A DNA stretch of 38,945 bases from Thermoplasmata archaeon (GTDB lineage Archaea > Thermoplasmatota > Thermoplasmata > Lutacidiplasmatales > UBA184), in NCBI GenBank assembly GCA_022750375.1, contig JAKIVU010000002.1:1-38945 (forward strand). The letters are read 5' to 3'. The translations under genes were made by a program, and so were the position numbers. This document shows, in pieces, positions 8,688 through 17,296 of the stretch. Every line of letters starts with the position of its first letter. Positions within the stretch are counted from its first letter, which is position 1. The notes beneath the pieces are model-generated. The model was given only the letters and a program-made list of their open reading frames with translations. It was not told where the DNA came from and did not search any database.

Positions 8688-9473
8688 ATGTCGGAGATTA
8701 CCGGAGCCGAGCGTCCGGCTCGGGACGGCTCTCCGTTCCCGGACCGGCGGGACCCCGTGTTCGAGCGGGACGTGCGCCGCATGTTCACCCACATCGCGCA
8801 GCGGTACGAGTGGTTCGACCACGTCGCCTCGATGGGCAACGACCTGCTGTGGCGTCCGCGGGCGCTCTGGGACCTCGACCGCTTTCGCGCCCCGGGCCCC
8901 GTGCGTCGGGTCCTCGACCTCGGCTGCGGCACCGGTGAACTGACCCGGCTCACCGCGCATCGGTTTCCGTCGGCCCAGGTCGTCGGCGTCGACTTTACCG
9001 CGGCGATGCTCGCGGTCGCCCAGCGGCGGACGGGCACCCCCGGCACCGCGGGAAAGATCTCGTACGGCCGTGCGACCGCGATGCGACTTCCGTTCCCCGA
9101 CGGGACGTTCGACCTCGCGACCAACGCATTCCTCGCGCGGAACCTGCTGGACCTCGAGGCGGCCCTCACGGAGATGCGACGGGTCCTGCGGCCCGGCGGC
9201 GTGCTCCTCATCCTCGAGATCACCGAGCCGGTCTCCCCCGCGTTCGGCTCGCTCTTTCACGCGTACTTCGACCACGTCGTCCCCTGGCTGGGGGCCGCGG
9301 TCGATAGCGCGGGGCCGTACCGGTATCTTCCCGAATCGCTCCGGCGCTTGCCGCCGCGGCCGGCGTTCCTCGACGCGCTCCGGCGGGCGGGGTTCCCCCG
9401 CGCAGAAGCGCACACGCAATCGATGGGGATCGTCACGGCGTTCCTCGCGGAGGCGGGCGCGCGTGCTCCCTGA
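8688..9473 (+). CDS. UbiE/MenG-like quinone C-methyltransferase
   Basis: A 261-residue class I SAM-dependent methyltransferase. The N-terminal pattern VRRMFTHIAQRYEWFDHVAS and the MGNDLLWRPRAL segment are typical of UbiE/MenG. Motif I is VLDLGCGTGELTRL, followed by VVGVDFTAAML, and the post-motif is RVLRPGGVLLILEIT. Family members methylate demethylmenaquinone or the equivalent ubiquinone precursor at the membrane surface, the last step of quinone formation. The UbiA and UbiD homologues at 28410-30790 support a quinone role, but they are 20 kb away. The ATG at 8688 is preferred over GTG 8679 because the CGTTAAGG box is 27 bases before it. Confidence 0.85.
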   Translation: MSEITGAERPARDGSPFPDRRDPVFERDVRRMFTHIAQRYEWFDHVASMGNDLLWRPRALWDLDRFRAPGPVRRVLDLGCGTGELTRLTAHRFPSAQVVGVDFTAAMLAVAQRRTGTPGTAGKISYGRATAMRLPFPDGTFDLATNAFLARNLLDLEAALTEMRRVLRPGGVLLILEITEPVSPAFGSLFHAYFDHVVPWLGAAVDSAGPYRYLPESLRRLPPRPAFLDALRRAGFPRAEAHTQSMGIVTAFLAEAGARAP

Positions 9474-9535
9474 CGGTGCGGGTCGGACGAGCCAAAGCCA
9501 TTAAGGCCGCCGGCGCTCGCTCGATCTGAGGGGGG

Positions 9536-10657
9536 ACGCACACGCCGTTCGACGCCTTCCGTTACGCACACGCCCACCGGGCCGAGGTCGCCTGGCTGAG
9601 CCAGAACACGAACCACCTCGTTCCGCCCGAGGTGATCCGCGGAGGGCTGGAGGAGGCGATCCGGGAACGACGGTACGAGGGGTACCCGTACGGCCCCGGC
9701 GACCCGGAACTGCTCGACCTCGTCGCGAAGGACTTCGGCCTGAAGGGGGCGAGTCCGTTCATGACGGCGGGCGGCACCGAGTCGCTCTACATGATCGCCC
9801 GCGCCCTGCTCTCGGCCGGCGACGAGGTGATCGCCTCGGACCCGAGCTATCTCATCATCCACCGGTTCATCGAACTCTCCGGCGCGAAGACCGTCAATCT
9901 CGACATCTACGCGCCGCCGTACCGACTCACCGCGGACCGGATCCAGGAAGCGATCGGACCCCGGACGCGGATGATCCTTCTGATCGATCCGCTCAACCCG
10001 CTCGGCTCGGGCTATCCCCGGGAGGAGGTGCGCGCGATCGCGGAGGTCGCGCACGACCGCCACCTGCTGCTCCTCAACGATGTGACGTACCGGGATTTCG
10101 CGGACGCCCCGACCCTCGCCGCGGAGTTCGCGCCCGAGTCGACCATCACCGTCTGGTCGGTATCGAAGAACTGCGGGATCGCGGGCCTCCGGATCGGCGG
10201 TTTCCTCGCTCCGCCGGAGCTCGTCCGAACGATCGGTCGGTTCAACACCAACGACCTCGGCGTCAATATCCTCGCCCAGGTCGCGGCGCTCGCCGCGCTC
10301 CGCACCAAGTCGAGCTGGATCGGGGAGGTGCGACGTCAGACGCGGGAGAACGGCGCGCGCATCCGCGCGACCGTCGGAGGCATCGATGGGGCGGAGCTCC
10401 CCGTCTACCCCTCGCAGGCGAATATGATGGTGATCGACATCGCCCGGCTCGGGATCTCACCGGAAGCGGTTCAGCAGGAACTTCTCGAACAGCACGGAGT
10501 GTTCGTCCGCGCGGGCAACTACCTTTCCCCCACGCACGGCCAGCGGTTCGTCCGCGTCTCCTTCTCCAATCCTCCCGCCGACATCGACCGGTTCGTACGC
10601 GCGTTCCCGGAAGCGATCTCGAAACTCGCCGTACACGCTCCCGCACCCACCGCTTAG
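9536..10657 (+). CDS. Class I/II PLP-dependent aminotransferase (HisC/AspC-like), start codon unusual
   Basis: A fold type I aminotransferase. It shows GPGDPELLDLVAKDFG, the PLP-phosphate region TAGGTESLYMIARALL, the DPLNPLGSGYP loop, and the Schiff-base lysine in VWSVSKNCGIAGLRIGG. Relatives include histidinol-phosphate and aromatic/aspartate aminotransferases, so the amino acid substrate is open. The frame is open from the TGA at 9527 and family-like sequence (AWLSQNTNHLVPPEV) begins well before the first canonical start, GTG 9632. No ATG, GTG or TTG lies between them; ACG at 9536 or 9542 are the only plausible early starts. CATTAAGG at 9499-9506 places transcription start near 9530, supporting a start just after it. 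Confidence 0.75.
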   Translation, partial: THTPFDAFRYAHAHRAEVAWLSQNTNHLVPPEVIRGGLEEAIRERRYEGYPYGPGDPELLDLVAKDFGLKGASPFMTAGGTESLYMIARALLSAGDEVIASDPSYLIIHRFIELSGAKTVNLDIYAPPYRLTADRIQEAIGPRTRMILLIDPLNPLGSGYPREEVRAIAEVAHDRHLLLLNDVTYRDFADAPTLAAEFAPESTITVWSVSKNCGIAGLRIGGFLAPPELVRTIGRFNTNDLGVNILAQVAALAALRTKSSWIGEVRRQTRENGARIRATVGGIDGAELPVYPSQANMMVIDIARLGISPEAVQQELLEQHGVFVRAGNYLSPTHGQRFVRVSFSNPPADIDRFVRAFPEAISKLAVHAPAPTA

Positions 10658-11532
10658 ACGGCGGGCCGAAGTCGCACGTCCACGACAACGTGCGTCCGCC
10701 CGGGACCGTACGGCTTGACCTCCCGCGCGACGCTCGGCTCCCGCACGGTCGCGCCGGCCGCGACGACGGCGCCTTCGACTCGGAGGCGGCCGTCCCTCAC
10801 CGCGGTCCGCGCGTCCGCGACGGTGTGCACGTGGATCCAACCACCCTCCGGCCGCACGAGCTCGACCGCGGTCGGGACCCAGGGGGTTGCGTCGGGGAGG
10901 TAGCCGAGGAAGACCCGGTCCGCGCCGTGCGGTTCGAGCGGAACGGTCCGGTTGTCTCCGAGCACGCAGACGACACGACCACCGGCGGCGTTCCGTTCGA
11001 CGTTCTCTTGCAGGTAGTGGTACGCCACGGGGTTCTTCTCCACCGCCGTCACCCGCGCCGCGCGGCCCCGAACGGCCGCAGGTATCGTGAAGTAGCCAAT
11101 ACCGGCGAACAGGTCGACGACCGTCTCCTGCGGCTGCACGAGGGTCCCCGCTCGTTGGCGTTCGGTCCGGTTCCCGGCGGCGAACATGATGCGCGCGGCG
11201 TCGAACCGCCACCGGATCCCATGTTCGACCACTTCCGTCTCGGTCTCGATGCCGGCGATCCGTTCGACTTGGGGGCGCCTCAGTTCGCCGTCGATGGGGC
11301 CGACGCGTACCAGCACGGTCGCGACCCCGAGCTCCTCCCGCCACGCACGACCGAGGAGCGGGAAGTACGGGCGATACTCCGCGGGAAGCCGAAGGAGCAG
11401 TACCCGCCCCATCCGCTGATACCCGGAAGGCAGGGCGGCGGCGAGGTCCCCGCCGGCGACCGCTCGAAGTCGATCCCGAACGCGGTCGGCCGGAGAGCGT
11501 AGGGCGCCGCGCCGCGGGCGACGGTCGGCCAT
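10654..11532 (-). CDS. taw2: Trm5/Taw2-family tRNA methyltransferase-like enzyme, probably Taw2
   Basis: A 292-residue Rossmann enzyme of the Trm5/TYW2 family that acts on position 37 of tRNA-Phe. The SAM loop is VVDLFAGIGYFTIPAA, followed by VEKNPVAYHYLQENVERN and VLGDNR. Trm5 methyltransferases carry an NLP or NPP motif at the next strand; here it is FLGYLP, as in Taw2/TYW2 proteins that transfer the 3-amino-3-carboxypropyl group of SAM in wyosine synthesis. I therefore favour Taw2 over Trm5b. The N-terminal domain (GYQRMGRVLLLRLPAEY) matches the family. The gene lies 13 bases after the TrmB regulator on the same strand and shares a four-base TTAG with the convergent aminotransferase. Confidence 0.8.
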   Translation of the reverse strand: MADRRPRRGALRSPADRVRDRLRAVAGGDLAAALPSGYQRMGRVLLLRLPAEYRPYFPLLGRAWREELGVATVLVRVGPIDGELRRPQVERIAGIETETEVVEHGIRWRFDAARIMFAAGNRTERQRAGTLVQPQETVVDLFAGIGYFTIPAAVRGRAARVTAVEKNPVAYHYLQENVERNAAGGRVVCVLGDNRTVPLEPHGADRVFLGYLPDATPWVPTAVELVRPEGGWIHVHTVADARTAVRDGRLRVEGAVVAAGATVREPSVAREVKPYGPGRTHVVVDVRLRPAV

Positions 11533-11545
11533 CGGTGCGGGAGCC

Positions 11546-12301
11546 TCAGGGTGCGGAGCGCTCCGAACCGGCCTCGAGGATGACCTCGAGGAACTGCTTC
11601 AGGTGGGCCGTGAGGATCGGGTTGTCGGTGAACCCGCACGCCTCGAGGCCCGGGGCCGCGAGGAGCGCATGGGCGCCGTCCGCGAGCACCTCGGTCGCGA
11701 GCAGATTCTCTCGCGGCACGTATTCGACCCCCTCGGGCACGCGCTGGAGCGGCGCGGTGACGAAAGTGACGTGCACGCCGCGCTTCACCGCGTGCTGGAT
11801 CTTCTTCGTGAGCTCGTCCCGAACCTCGGAGACCTGCGGCGTGGTGAGGATGAACGTCTGCGTCGACTGGTCGAGCAGCTCGCCGATCTTGGCGACGACC
11901 TTGTCGTGCCCCGAGAGGAGGTAGACGAGCTGCGGTTCGCCGTGCTCTCCGACGACGCGGTGGAGGTGGGCGAGCTTCTCGAAGACTTCCTGGATCGCCT
12001 CCTTCAGCTGTTCCGCGACATCGAGCGGGGCCGTGGGGCGGAAGAGGATCGGCTTCCCGCCGGTCGGTTGCGCGTACCCCTTCTCCGCGAGCGACTCGAG
12101 CACCTTGTACGCACTGGTACGGGGGATCCCCGCCGCGGTAGCGAGGGTCGCCGCGTCCCCGACGCCGCGCGCGACGAGCGCAATGTACGCCCGCGCCTCG
12201 TAGTGCGTGAGGCCGACCTTCCCGAGCACGTCGGTCGCCCGACGGAACTCTTCCGAGGTCTGGTTGCCGAGGGCGACGGCCGACTCTTCGATCGTCGACA
12301 T
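11546..12301 (-). CDS. TrmB-family transcriptional regulator
   Basis: A 251-residue protein. A winged-helix domain at about residues 20-90 (LGKVGLTHYEARAYIALVA, then AAGIPRTSAYKVLESLAEKG) is diagnostic of TrmB. It is followed by a coiled segment and a phospholipase-D-like effector domain (residues 105-245) that in relatives binds sugars or other small molecules. It probably controls nearby metabolic genes: the aspartase gene lies upstream on the same strand with a 59-base gap containing a separate promoter-like CTTAAC, and taw2 follows by 13 bases. The effector cannot be deduced. Archaeal TrmB regulators can both repress and activate, depending on operator position. Confidence 0.85.
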   Translation of the reverse strand: MSTIEESAVALGNQTSEEFRRATDVLGKVGLTHYEARAYIALVARGVGDAATLATAAGIPRTSAYKVLESLAEKGYAQPTGGKPILFRPTAPLDVAEQLKEAIQEVFEKLAHLHRVVGEHGEPQLVYLLSGHDKVVAKIGELLDQSTQTFILTTPQVSEVRDELTKKIQHAVKRGVHVTFVTAPLQRVPEGVEYVPRENLLATEVLADGAHALLAAPGLEACGFTDNPILTAHLKQFLEVILEAGSERSAP

Positions 12302-12360
12302 ACGCGCTGGGCGGGAGGACGGGACGCCGGCGTCTTAACGGTGCGCCCGAGCGAAGGAGC

Positions 12361-13761
12361 TCACGGTACCGGCTCGGCGAGCCTCAGGAGCGCGGCCGGC
12401 CCGAGGAGCGCGTCGACCTCCTCTCGAGTCAGCAGTCCTTTCTCCACGATCAGGTCCGTCACCGGCCGGCCGCTCTTCTCCGCCTCGTGCAGCACCTCCG
12501 CCACCTTGAGGTAGCCGAGGCGGGGAGTGAGCACGGTCGCGAGGGCCGCCGATTCGGCGAGGTACCGCTCGAGTCGCTCGCGGTTCGCCGTGATGCCGTC
12601 CACGCACGTGCGAGCGAAGACCGGGAGATAGCGCGTCAGGATCTCCGCCGCGAAGAGCACCTCGTAGGCGGCGAGGGGCATCATCACGTTGATCTCGAGC
12701 TGTCCGGCCTGCACCGCGTAGGCGGTCGCCGCGTCGGCCCCGATCACATGGAAGGCGACCATCGCGAGGCATTCGGCCGCGGACGGGTTGACCTTCGCCG
12801 GCATGATCGACGAGCCCGGCTGGATCTCGGGGAGGCGGATCTCGTCGAGTCCCGTGGCCGGTCCGCTCGAGAGCAGCCGCAGGTCTCCCGAGAGACGCAC
12901 GAGCTCGAGCGCGAGGCTCCGGAGCCATCCCGACGCCGCTCCCAACGGCCAGCGGCTCTGCATCGACTCGAACGGGTCACGGGCGACGGTGAGCGGAAGG
13001 CCCGTGATGCGCGCGTACTCGGCGACGGCCCGCGCCCGGTACCCGGGAGCGGTGTTGACGCCACTGCCCACCGCGCTCCCGCCGAGCGGCAGTTCGGCGA
13101 GCGCCCGTTCGACGCCGGGCAGCGTCTCGGTCACGTGCTCGAGCGCCGACGCGTACGCCGTCAGTTCCGCGCCGAGCGTCACGGGCATCGCGTCCTTGAG
13201 GTGCGTGCGTCCCGCCTTCGGGAGTCGGGCGAACTCGGTGCCCTTCCGACGCAGGCTCTCGGACAGGGTCGTCACGGAGACGCGGAGCTCCCGGAGCGCG
13301 AGGAGGGTCGCGACCTGGGCGGCCGAGGGGAACGTGTCGTTCGTAGATTGACCGCGGTTCACGTGGTCGTTGGGGCTCAGCTCCGCGTGGTCCCCTCGGG
13401 GTCGACCGAGGATCTCGAGCGCACGGTTCGTGAGCACCTCGTTGACGTTCATGTGGAACGAGGTGCCCGCTCCCGCCTGGAAGACGTCGACGACGAACTC
13501 CCGGTCGAAGCGGCCGGACGCCATCTCCTCGGCGGCCTGGGAGAGGGCGCGACCGCGTCGCTCGTCGAGGCCGCCGTTCTCGACGTTGGCGCGGACGCAC
13601 GCGAGCTTCAACTGCGCGTACGCCCGGATAAGTAGCGGGGATTCGGTAAGGCCGCTCACGGGGAAGTTCTCGCGGGCGCGCAGCGTCTGGATCCCCCAGT
13701 AGACGTCGTCGGGGAGCTCCCGGGAGCCGAGCGAATCTCTCTCCGTGCGGGGCGGGGCCAT
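12361..13761 (-). CDS. aspA: Aspartate ammonia-lyase (aspartase/fumarase superfamily)
   Basis: A 466-residue member of the fumarase/aspartase superfamily. It has the signature GSSIMPAKVNPS; aspartases have Ala after MP where class II fumarases have Gly. The substrate regions GAGTSFHMNVNEV, RGQSTNDTFPSA and GRTHLKDAMPVTLG are intact, and the C-terminal domain begins GQLEINVMMPLAAYE, again aspartase-like. The entry DVYWGIQTLRARENFPVSG also matches aspartases. The enzyme reversibly deaminates L-aspartate to fumarate and ammonia. A fumarase or another lyase of the superfamily cannot be fully excluded. TAAAGGG about 29 bases upstream supports the ATG at 13761. Confidence 0.78.
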   Translation of the reverse strand: MAPPRTERDSLGSRELPDDVYWGIQTLRARENFPVSGLTESPLLIRAYAQLKLACVRANVENGGLDERRGRALSQAAEEMASGRFDREFVVDVFQAGAGTSFHMNVNEVLTNRALEILGRPRGDHAELSPNDHVNRGQSTNDTFPSAAQVATLLALRELRVSVTTLSESLRRKGTEFARLPKAGRTHLKDAMPVTLGAELTAYASALEHVTETLPGVERALAELPLGGSAVGSGVNTAPGYRARAVAEYARITGLPLTVARDPFESMQSRWPLGAASGWLRSLALELVRLSGDLRLLSSGPATGLDEIRLPEIQPGSSIMPAKVNPSAAECLAMVAFHVIGADAATAYAVQAGQLEINVMMPLAAYEVLFAAEILTRYLPVFARTCVDGITANRERLERYLAESAALATVLTPRLGYLKVAEVLHEAEKSGRPVTDLIVEKGLLTREEVDALLGPAALLRLAEPVP

Positions 13762-13846
13762 GGGGCGGGGAGGAGGGGTAGCGACAAAACCCTTTACTCC
13801 GCGACGTTACCCCGAATTGCCCGAGTTCGCGACCGGGCGGCGTTGT

Positions 13847-15670
13847 GTGATCGATCCGGTACAACTCGCGAACGACATCGCCGGCAACGTCGCCCTCCTC
13901 GCCTTTCCCGCCGTCCTGTGGGCGCTGCTCTACGTCCTCGCCTGGGAGCACGGGTCGTTCGCGACGAGCATCGGGTTCGGTCGGCGAACGTTCTGGCTGC
14001 TCCTGCCCGGGGCACTCCTCGCGACCCTCGTGCTCCTCCCCGTCGCCCCGGTGGCCAACGACTGGCTAGCGATCAGCTTCGCCGGCGCTCTCTTCCCGAT
14101 CCTGGTCGCGACGCTCACGTTCGAACGGTTCTCCCCGCCCGGCACTCGAAGCGCGGTCGCCTACCTCGCCCTCCTGATCGTGGAGAGCGCGGTCCTGCTC
14201 GCGCTGGTCGTCTTTGTCGCGGCGCCCCGCATCCAGACGGAGGCGGTCATCGCCGTCGCGGTCGGCGTTCCCGTCGTGGCCGGAGCGGTCGCCCTGGTCG
14301 GCCATCGCGCGCTGCTCGGACGGGCCGTGTTCGTCCTGGGCCTCACCTCGGGCGTCCTCCTCTTCACCTTCCTCATCGCGGTCGCGATCCCGGGAACCGG
14401 GATCGAAGAGTCGTTCCCCGCGTACCTCCTCCCCCCCGTGGGTGCCGGGGCGATCGCCGCCATCGTCGCGGAGTGGGTGTTCCCGGGGATGGAGGGGTTC
14501 GCTCTTCCCGTCGCGTATGCCGCGGGTACGTTCGGGGTCCTCGTCGGGGCCGATGTCCTCCGCCAGCCACCGCTCTACGTCGCGGGGACTCCGGCGGGAT
14601 TGTACGCCATCGGCGGGGCGGGCGTGCTCGACCTGGTCTACCTGTCGGGGCTGCTGGCCCTCGCGGCCGCCTACCTCACCCACCTCGCGCTCGGACGGGG
14701 ATTCTCCCCCGTCGGGGCTCCCATCCCCGAGTCGGTACCGACCCCGGTGGGGCGACTCGGACGCGCGTTCCGAGCGGGGGCGGAGGGGCGGATCGAGGAG
14801 GCGTTGATGGATTCCGCGAGCGCGGGTCGCGAAGCCGCGGCCCAGGCGCACCTCCTGCTCGCGCTTCCGGAACCACCCGCGGACCGACCCTGGCAGGGCC
14901 TCCCGGTGCCCGGATGGGTCGTGAGCGACCAGGCGAACCTCGAGGCGATCGCCCGGAGCGGCTCGACCGACGGACGGGAAGGGTTCCGTGGTTTCCTCAC
15001 CGCCCGCTGGCTGGTGCTCCTCGGCCGCGAACTGGGGATGCGCCGCTTCGGGTCGGTGGGGGCACGGACGGTCGCGTTCCTCCTCGACCTCCTCATCGTC
15101 ACGGCGCCCGCCGCGGCGCTCTGGGTCGCCCTGATCGAGCTGACGCCGGGGTCGATCGTCGACCTCGCGGGGAACATCCCGTTCAACACCGCGATCTACG
15201 GATACGCGGCGGTCGCGTTCCTCTACTTCGTACTCGCGGAGACGTTCGCGGGTCGGACGCTCGGAAAGGCCGCGTTGCGGATCGCGGTCCGGGACCGACG
15301 TATGGAGCGCCCCCATCTCTCGGCGGCGCTGCTCCGGAACGTCTCCAAGCTTCCGACGCTCACCGTCGTCGGGATCGGCGTCGCGCTGGCCCTCCTCTTC
15401 CTTCTCCGCTCGGGGGCGGGAGGCAACCTCCCGCTGGTCGGGGGGCTCCCCATCCCGGTCGGCTTCCTCGACTTCGTGGTCGCGCTCGGCTTCGTTCTGG
15501 GGGGAATTGCGCTCCTCGGGGCGGTCGGGGTCCTCGGGGTCCTGCTCACATCCGAGCGTCAGCGGTTCGGCGACCTCGTCGCCGGCACCTGGGTGATCCG
15601 GACTACCCGGCCGGTGGAGGAGCTCCCGACGCCGCCGACGGCGGCTCCGGGAGGGGCCCGGTCCGGGTGA
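13847..15670 (+). CDS. Polytopic membrane protein: DUF1614-like domain fused to RDD domain
   Basis: About 607 residues with many hydrophobic helices. The N-terminal half ends in AAGTFGVLVGADVLRQP and YAIGGAGVLDLVYLSG, matching the conserved motifs of DUF1614 membrane proteins. A soluble linker of about 120 residues follows (near 14700-15030). The C-terminal half is an RDD domain (VGARTVAFLLDLLIVTAPAA, GRTLGKAALRIAV, RQRFGDLVAGTWVI). RDD proteins are multipass membrane proteins, some linked to ion transport; DUF1614 has no known role. The start is uncertain: GTG 13847 (MIDPVQLAND) precedes the first helix, while TTG 13817 fits the distance from the AT-rich CCCTTTAC element. The end overlaps the convergent Alba gene by 68 bases. 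Confidence 0.7.
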   Translation: MIDPVQLANDIAGNVALLAFPAVLWALLYVLAWEHGSFATSIGFGRRTFWLLLPGALLATLVLLPVAPVANDWLAISFAGALFPILVATLTFERFSPPGTRSAVAYLALLIVESAVLLALVVFVAAPRIQTEAVIAVAVGVPVVAGAVALVGHRALLGRAVFVLGLTSGVLLFTFLIAVAIPGTGIEESFPAYLLPPVGAGAIAAIVAEWVFPGMEGFALPVAYAAGTFGVLVGADVLRQPPLYVAGTPAGLYAIGGAGVLDLVYLSGLLALAAAYLTHLALGRGFSPVGAPIPESVPTPVGRLGRAFRAGAEGRIEEALMDSASAGREAAAQAHLLLALPEPPADRPWQGLPVPGWVVSDQANLEAIARSGSTDGREGFRGFLTARWLVLLGRELGMRRFGSVGARTVAFLLDLLIVTAPAAALWVALIELTPGSIVDLAGNIPFNTAIYGYAAVAFLYFVLAETFAGRTLGKAALRIAVRDRRMERPHLSAALLRNVSKLPTLTVVGIGVALALLFLLRSGAGGNLPLVGGLPIPVGFLDFVVALGFVLGGIALLGAVGVLGVLLTSERQRFGDLVAGTWVIRTTRPVEELPTPPTAAPGGARSG

Positions 15671-15962
15671 GCGGGATCGCGATCGAGGAGACGTTCGCGT
15701 CGCGGCCGTCACGGTTCGTGAGGCGCTCCGTCCCGATCGCGATCGCTCCGACCTCGACCTGACCTTCGAGGAACTTGCGGCGAACGACCTCGACGACGTC
15801 GACCGCCTTCGCGATCGCGTTCCCCCGCGCCTTGACGACCACCGGGCCGGCCCCCGAGTTGAGCTGGGTCACGACCTGGAAGACGTACGTCATCGTCGGC
15901 TTCAACCCGATGAAGACCGTCGCACCGAAGGCGTCGGGAGACCGCCGCTTCTCCTCCGCCAT
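15603..15962 (-). CDS. albA: Alba, archaeal chromatin/RNA-binding protein
   Basis: A 119-residue protein with the Alba core: VFIGLKPTMTYVFQVVTQLN, then VVVKARGNAIAKAVDVVEVV containing the nucleic-acid-binding helix, then VGAIAIGTERL and VSSIAIPL. Alba dimers coat DNA and also bind RNA; acetylation of an N-terminal lysine tunes binding in some species. The usual lysine pair in the first loop is replaced by KPTMTY, still a basic entry. The last 20 residues (GPLPEPPSAASGAPPPAG) are Pro/Ala-rich, longer than usual, and encoded where the gene runs 68 bases into the convergent membrane-protein gene. ATG 15962 fits the family; the frame is open further upstream but not conserved. Confidence 0.93.
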   Translation of the reverse strand: MAEEKRRSPDAFGATVFIGLKPTMTYVFQVVTQLNSGAGPVVVKARGNAIAKAVDVVEVVRRKFLEGQVEVGAIAIGTERLTNRDGRDANVSSIAIPLTRTGPLPEPPSAASGAPPPAG

Positions 15963-16083
15963 GGGCCGGGGGCCACCGGGCCTGCGTACAAGGCTTTTTG
16001 CGCGCCGACGTCCCTCGGCCGGTACGGTGAACGGGCGCGTTCGCAAAGGTTATCGCTCGGGCTCCGTACGCGCGGCCGGTCGT

Positions 16084-16168
16084 GCAGGGGTGGCCCAGCT
16101 TGGTCAAAGGCGCCAGGTTGAGGTCCTGGTCTCGTAGGAGTTCGTGAGTTCAAATCTCACCCCCTGCA
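16084..16168 (+). tRNA. tRNA-Leu(GAG)
   Basis: An 85-base class II tRNA. The acceptor stem GCAGGGG (16084-16090) pairs with CCCCTGC (16161-16167) with discriminator A16168. The anticodon stem CCAGG/CCTGG encloses loop TTGAGGT with anticodon GAG at 16120-16122. The long variable arm around 16130-16143 (CTC-GTAG-GAG) is as expected for leucine, and the T arm is GTGAG-TTCAAAT-CTCAC. G15 is present, the archaeosine site. CCA is not encoded and no intron is seen. GGTTATCGC about 34 bases upstream is a likely TATA element. Confidence 0.97.
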
Positions 16169-16186
16169 TACCTACCGGGAACGTTC

Positions 16187-17296
16187 ATGGCGGACCCTTC
16201 CATTGTTTGTCCTCACTGCGGCGCGTCGCTGCCCGACGACGTGCTCGTCTGCCCGACGTGTCACCACCCCGTCGACCTCCCTGCACTGATCCCGGAGCGA
16301 CCGACCGAGACGACCCTCGCACCCGAACCGGAGGCGCCGCCCGCACCGGAACCCGAGGAACGCGTCGACCCGTCCCCTCCGGTGGTCACGTCGCCTCCCC
16401 CCGAGCCGGAACCGGAGCCGCCGGTCGCTCTCCCGCCGGCTCCTGTCTCGCGAATCCCGACGCCGGCGAAGGCCGCTCCGCGGCGCGGCGCGATGCCGCC
16501 CGGTAATCCGTTCGCCGCCGAGCTGACGCGCCGTCTCGCACGCGTCGCGCAGTGGACGGAAGGCGCGGAACCGCTCGGAGTCCAGATCCCGAAGCTCCCG
16601 GCGTGGGCCGAAGAGGCCGCCCGCAACTCCTGGAATCCCGAACCGTGGGCCGAGGCGATCCGCGGAATCGAGCGGATCGCCCAGAAGCGGATCGTGGCCG
16701 GCTTCGAAGAGTGGCAGAAGCGCACGAAGGCGCGGCTGACCCGCCTCGAGGCGTACGCGGTCGACAGCCGGCTCGAGCGGGACCAGATCGAGGACACGCT
16801 CCATGCCGCGCGCACGGGGGACATCGCCCAGGCGCTCTCGACGTTCCAGCAGGTCGACCGGGTCGTCTCCCTGAAGGAGCGCCATCTCGACCAGGCCCGC
16901 GAGGAGCTCGAGCGGGTCGTCGCGCTGCTCCGCGACATGCAGGCGCTCGGGGTCGAGCCTCCGCAGGAGCCGACGAGCGTCGAGGACGACCTGGAGAGCG
17001 AGCTCCGCGCCGGGAAGCTCGCGCCGTTGAAACAGCAGATCCGCACCCTCCGGCTCCAAGCCGTGAACCGGCTGAAGGAGGGCCTCCCGCGGTACATCGC
17101 GGAGTACGGGGACTACCTCATCGACGAACGGTCGCACGGCATCGCCACCGAGCTCGAGGCGACGGAGCTCGCGCGCGGGGCGCGGGAGTTCTTCCGCGGC
17201 CATCCCGAGGAGGGGTTACGCCGATTGCGCGCCCTCCAGCAGACCCACGGGCTGCCGCCCAGCCGCTCCACGCACTCGGGCGCGGGTCGGCGTTAG
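16187..17296 (+). CDS. Zinc-ribbon protein with Pro-rich linker and coiled-coil C-terminus
   Basis: A 369-residue protein of no named family that I recognise. Residues 8-28 form a double-CxxC ribbon (CPHCGASLPDDVLVCPTCHH). Residues about 35-100 are a Pro/Glu-rich disordered linker (repeats of PEPE). From about 110 onward the protein is charged and alpha-helical, with likely coiled coils near 195-250 (LERDQIEDTLHAARTGDIAQ, then LKERHLDQAREELERVVALL). It starts 18 bases after tRNA-Leu and may be cotranscribed with it. It resembles archaeal zinc-ribbon scaffold proteins of unknown role. It shares TTAG at its 3' end with the convergent GNAT gene. Confidence 0.65.
   Translation: MADPSIVCPHCGASLPDDVLVCPTCHHPVDLPALIPERPTETTLAPEPEAPPAPEPEERVDPSPPVVTSPPPEPEPEPPVALPPAPVSRIPTPAKAAPRRGAMPPGNPFAAELTRRLARVAQWTEGAEPLGVQIPKLPAWAEEAARNSWNPEPWAEAIRGIERIAQKRIVAGFEEWQKRTKARLTRLEAYAVDSRLERDQIEDTLHAARTGDIAQALSTFQQVDRVVSLKERHLDQAREELERVVALLRDMQALGVEPPQEPTSVEDDLESELRAGKLAPLKQQIRTLRLQAVNRLKEGLPRYIAEYGDYLIDERSHGIATELEATELARGAREFFRGHPEEGLRRLRALQQTHGLPPSRSTHSGAGRR

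Noticed and set aside
14066-15712. 548-codon minus-strand frame opposite the DUF1614-RDD gene
   Set aside because: Extremely Arg/Asp/Glu-rich low-complexity translation typical of antisense frames; the plus frame has clear membrane helices and RDD motifs.
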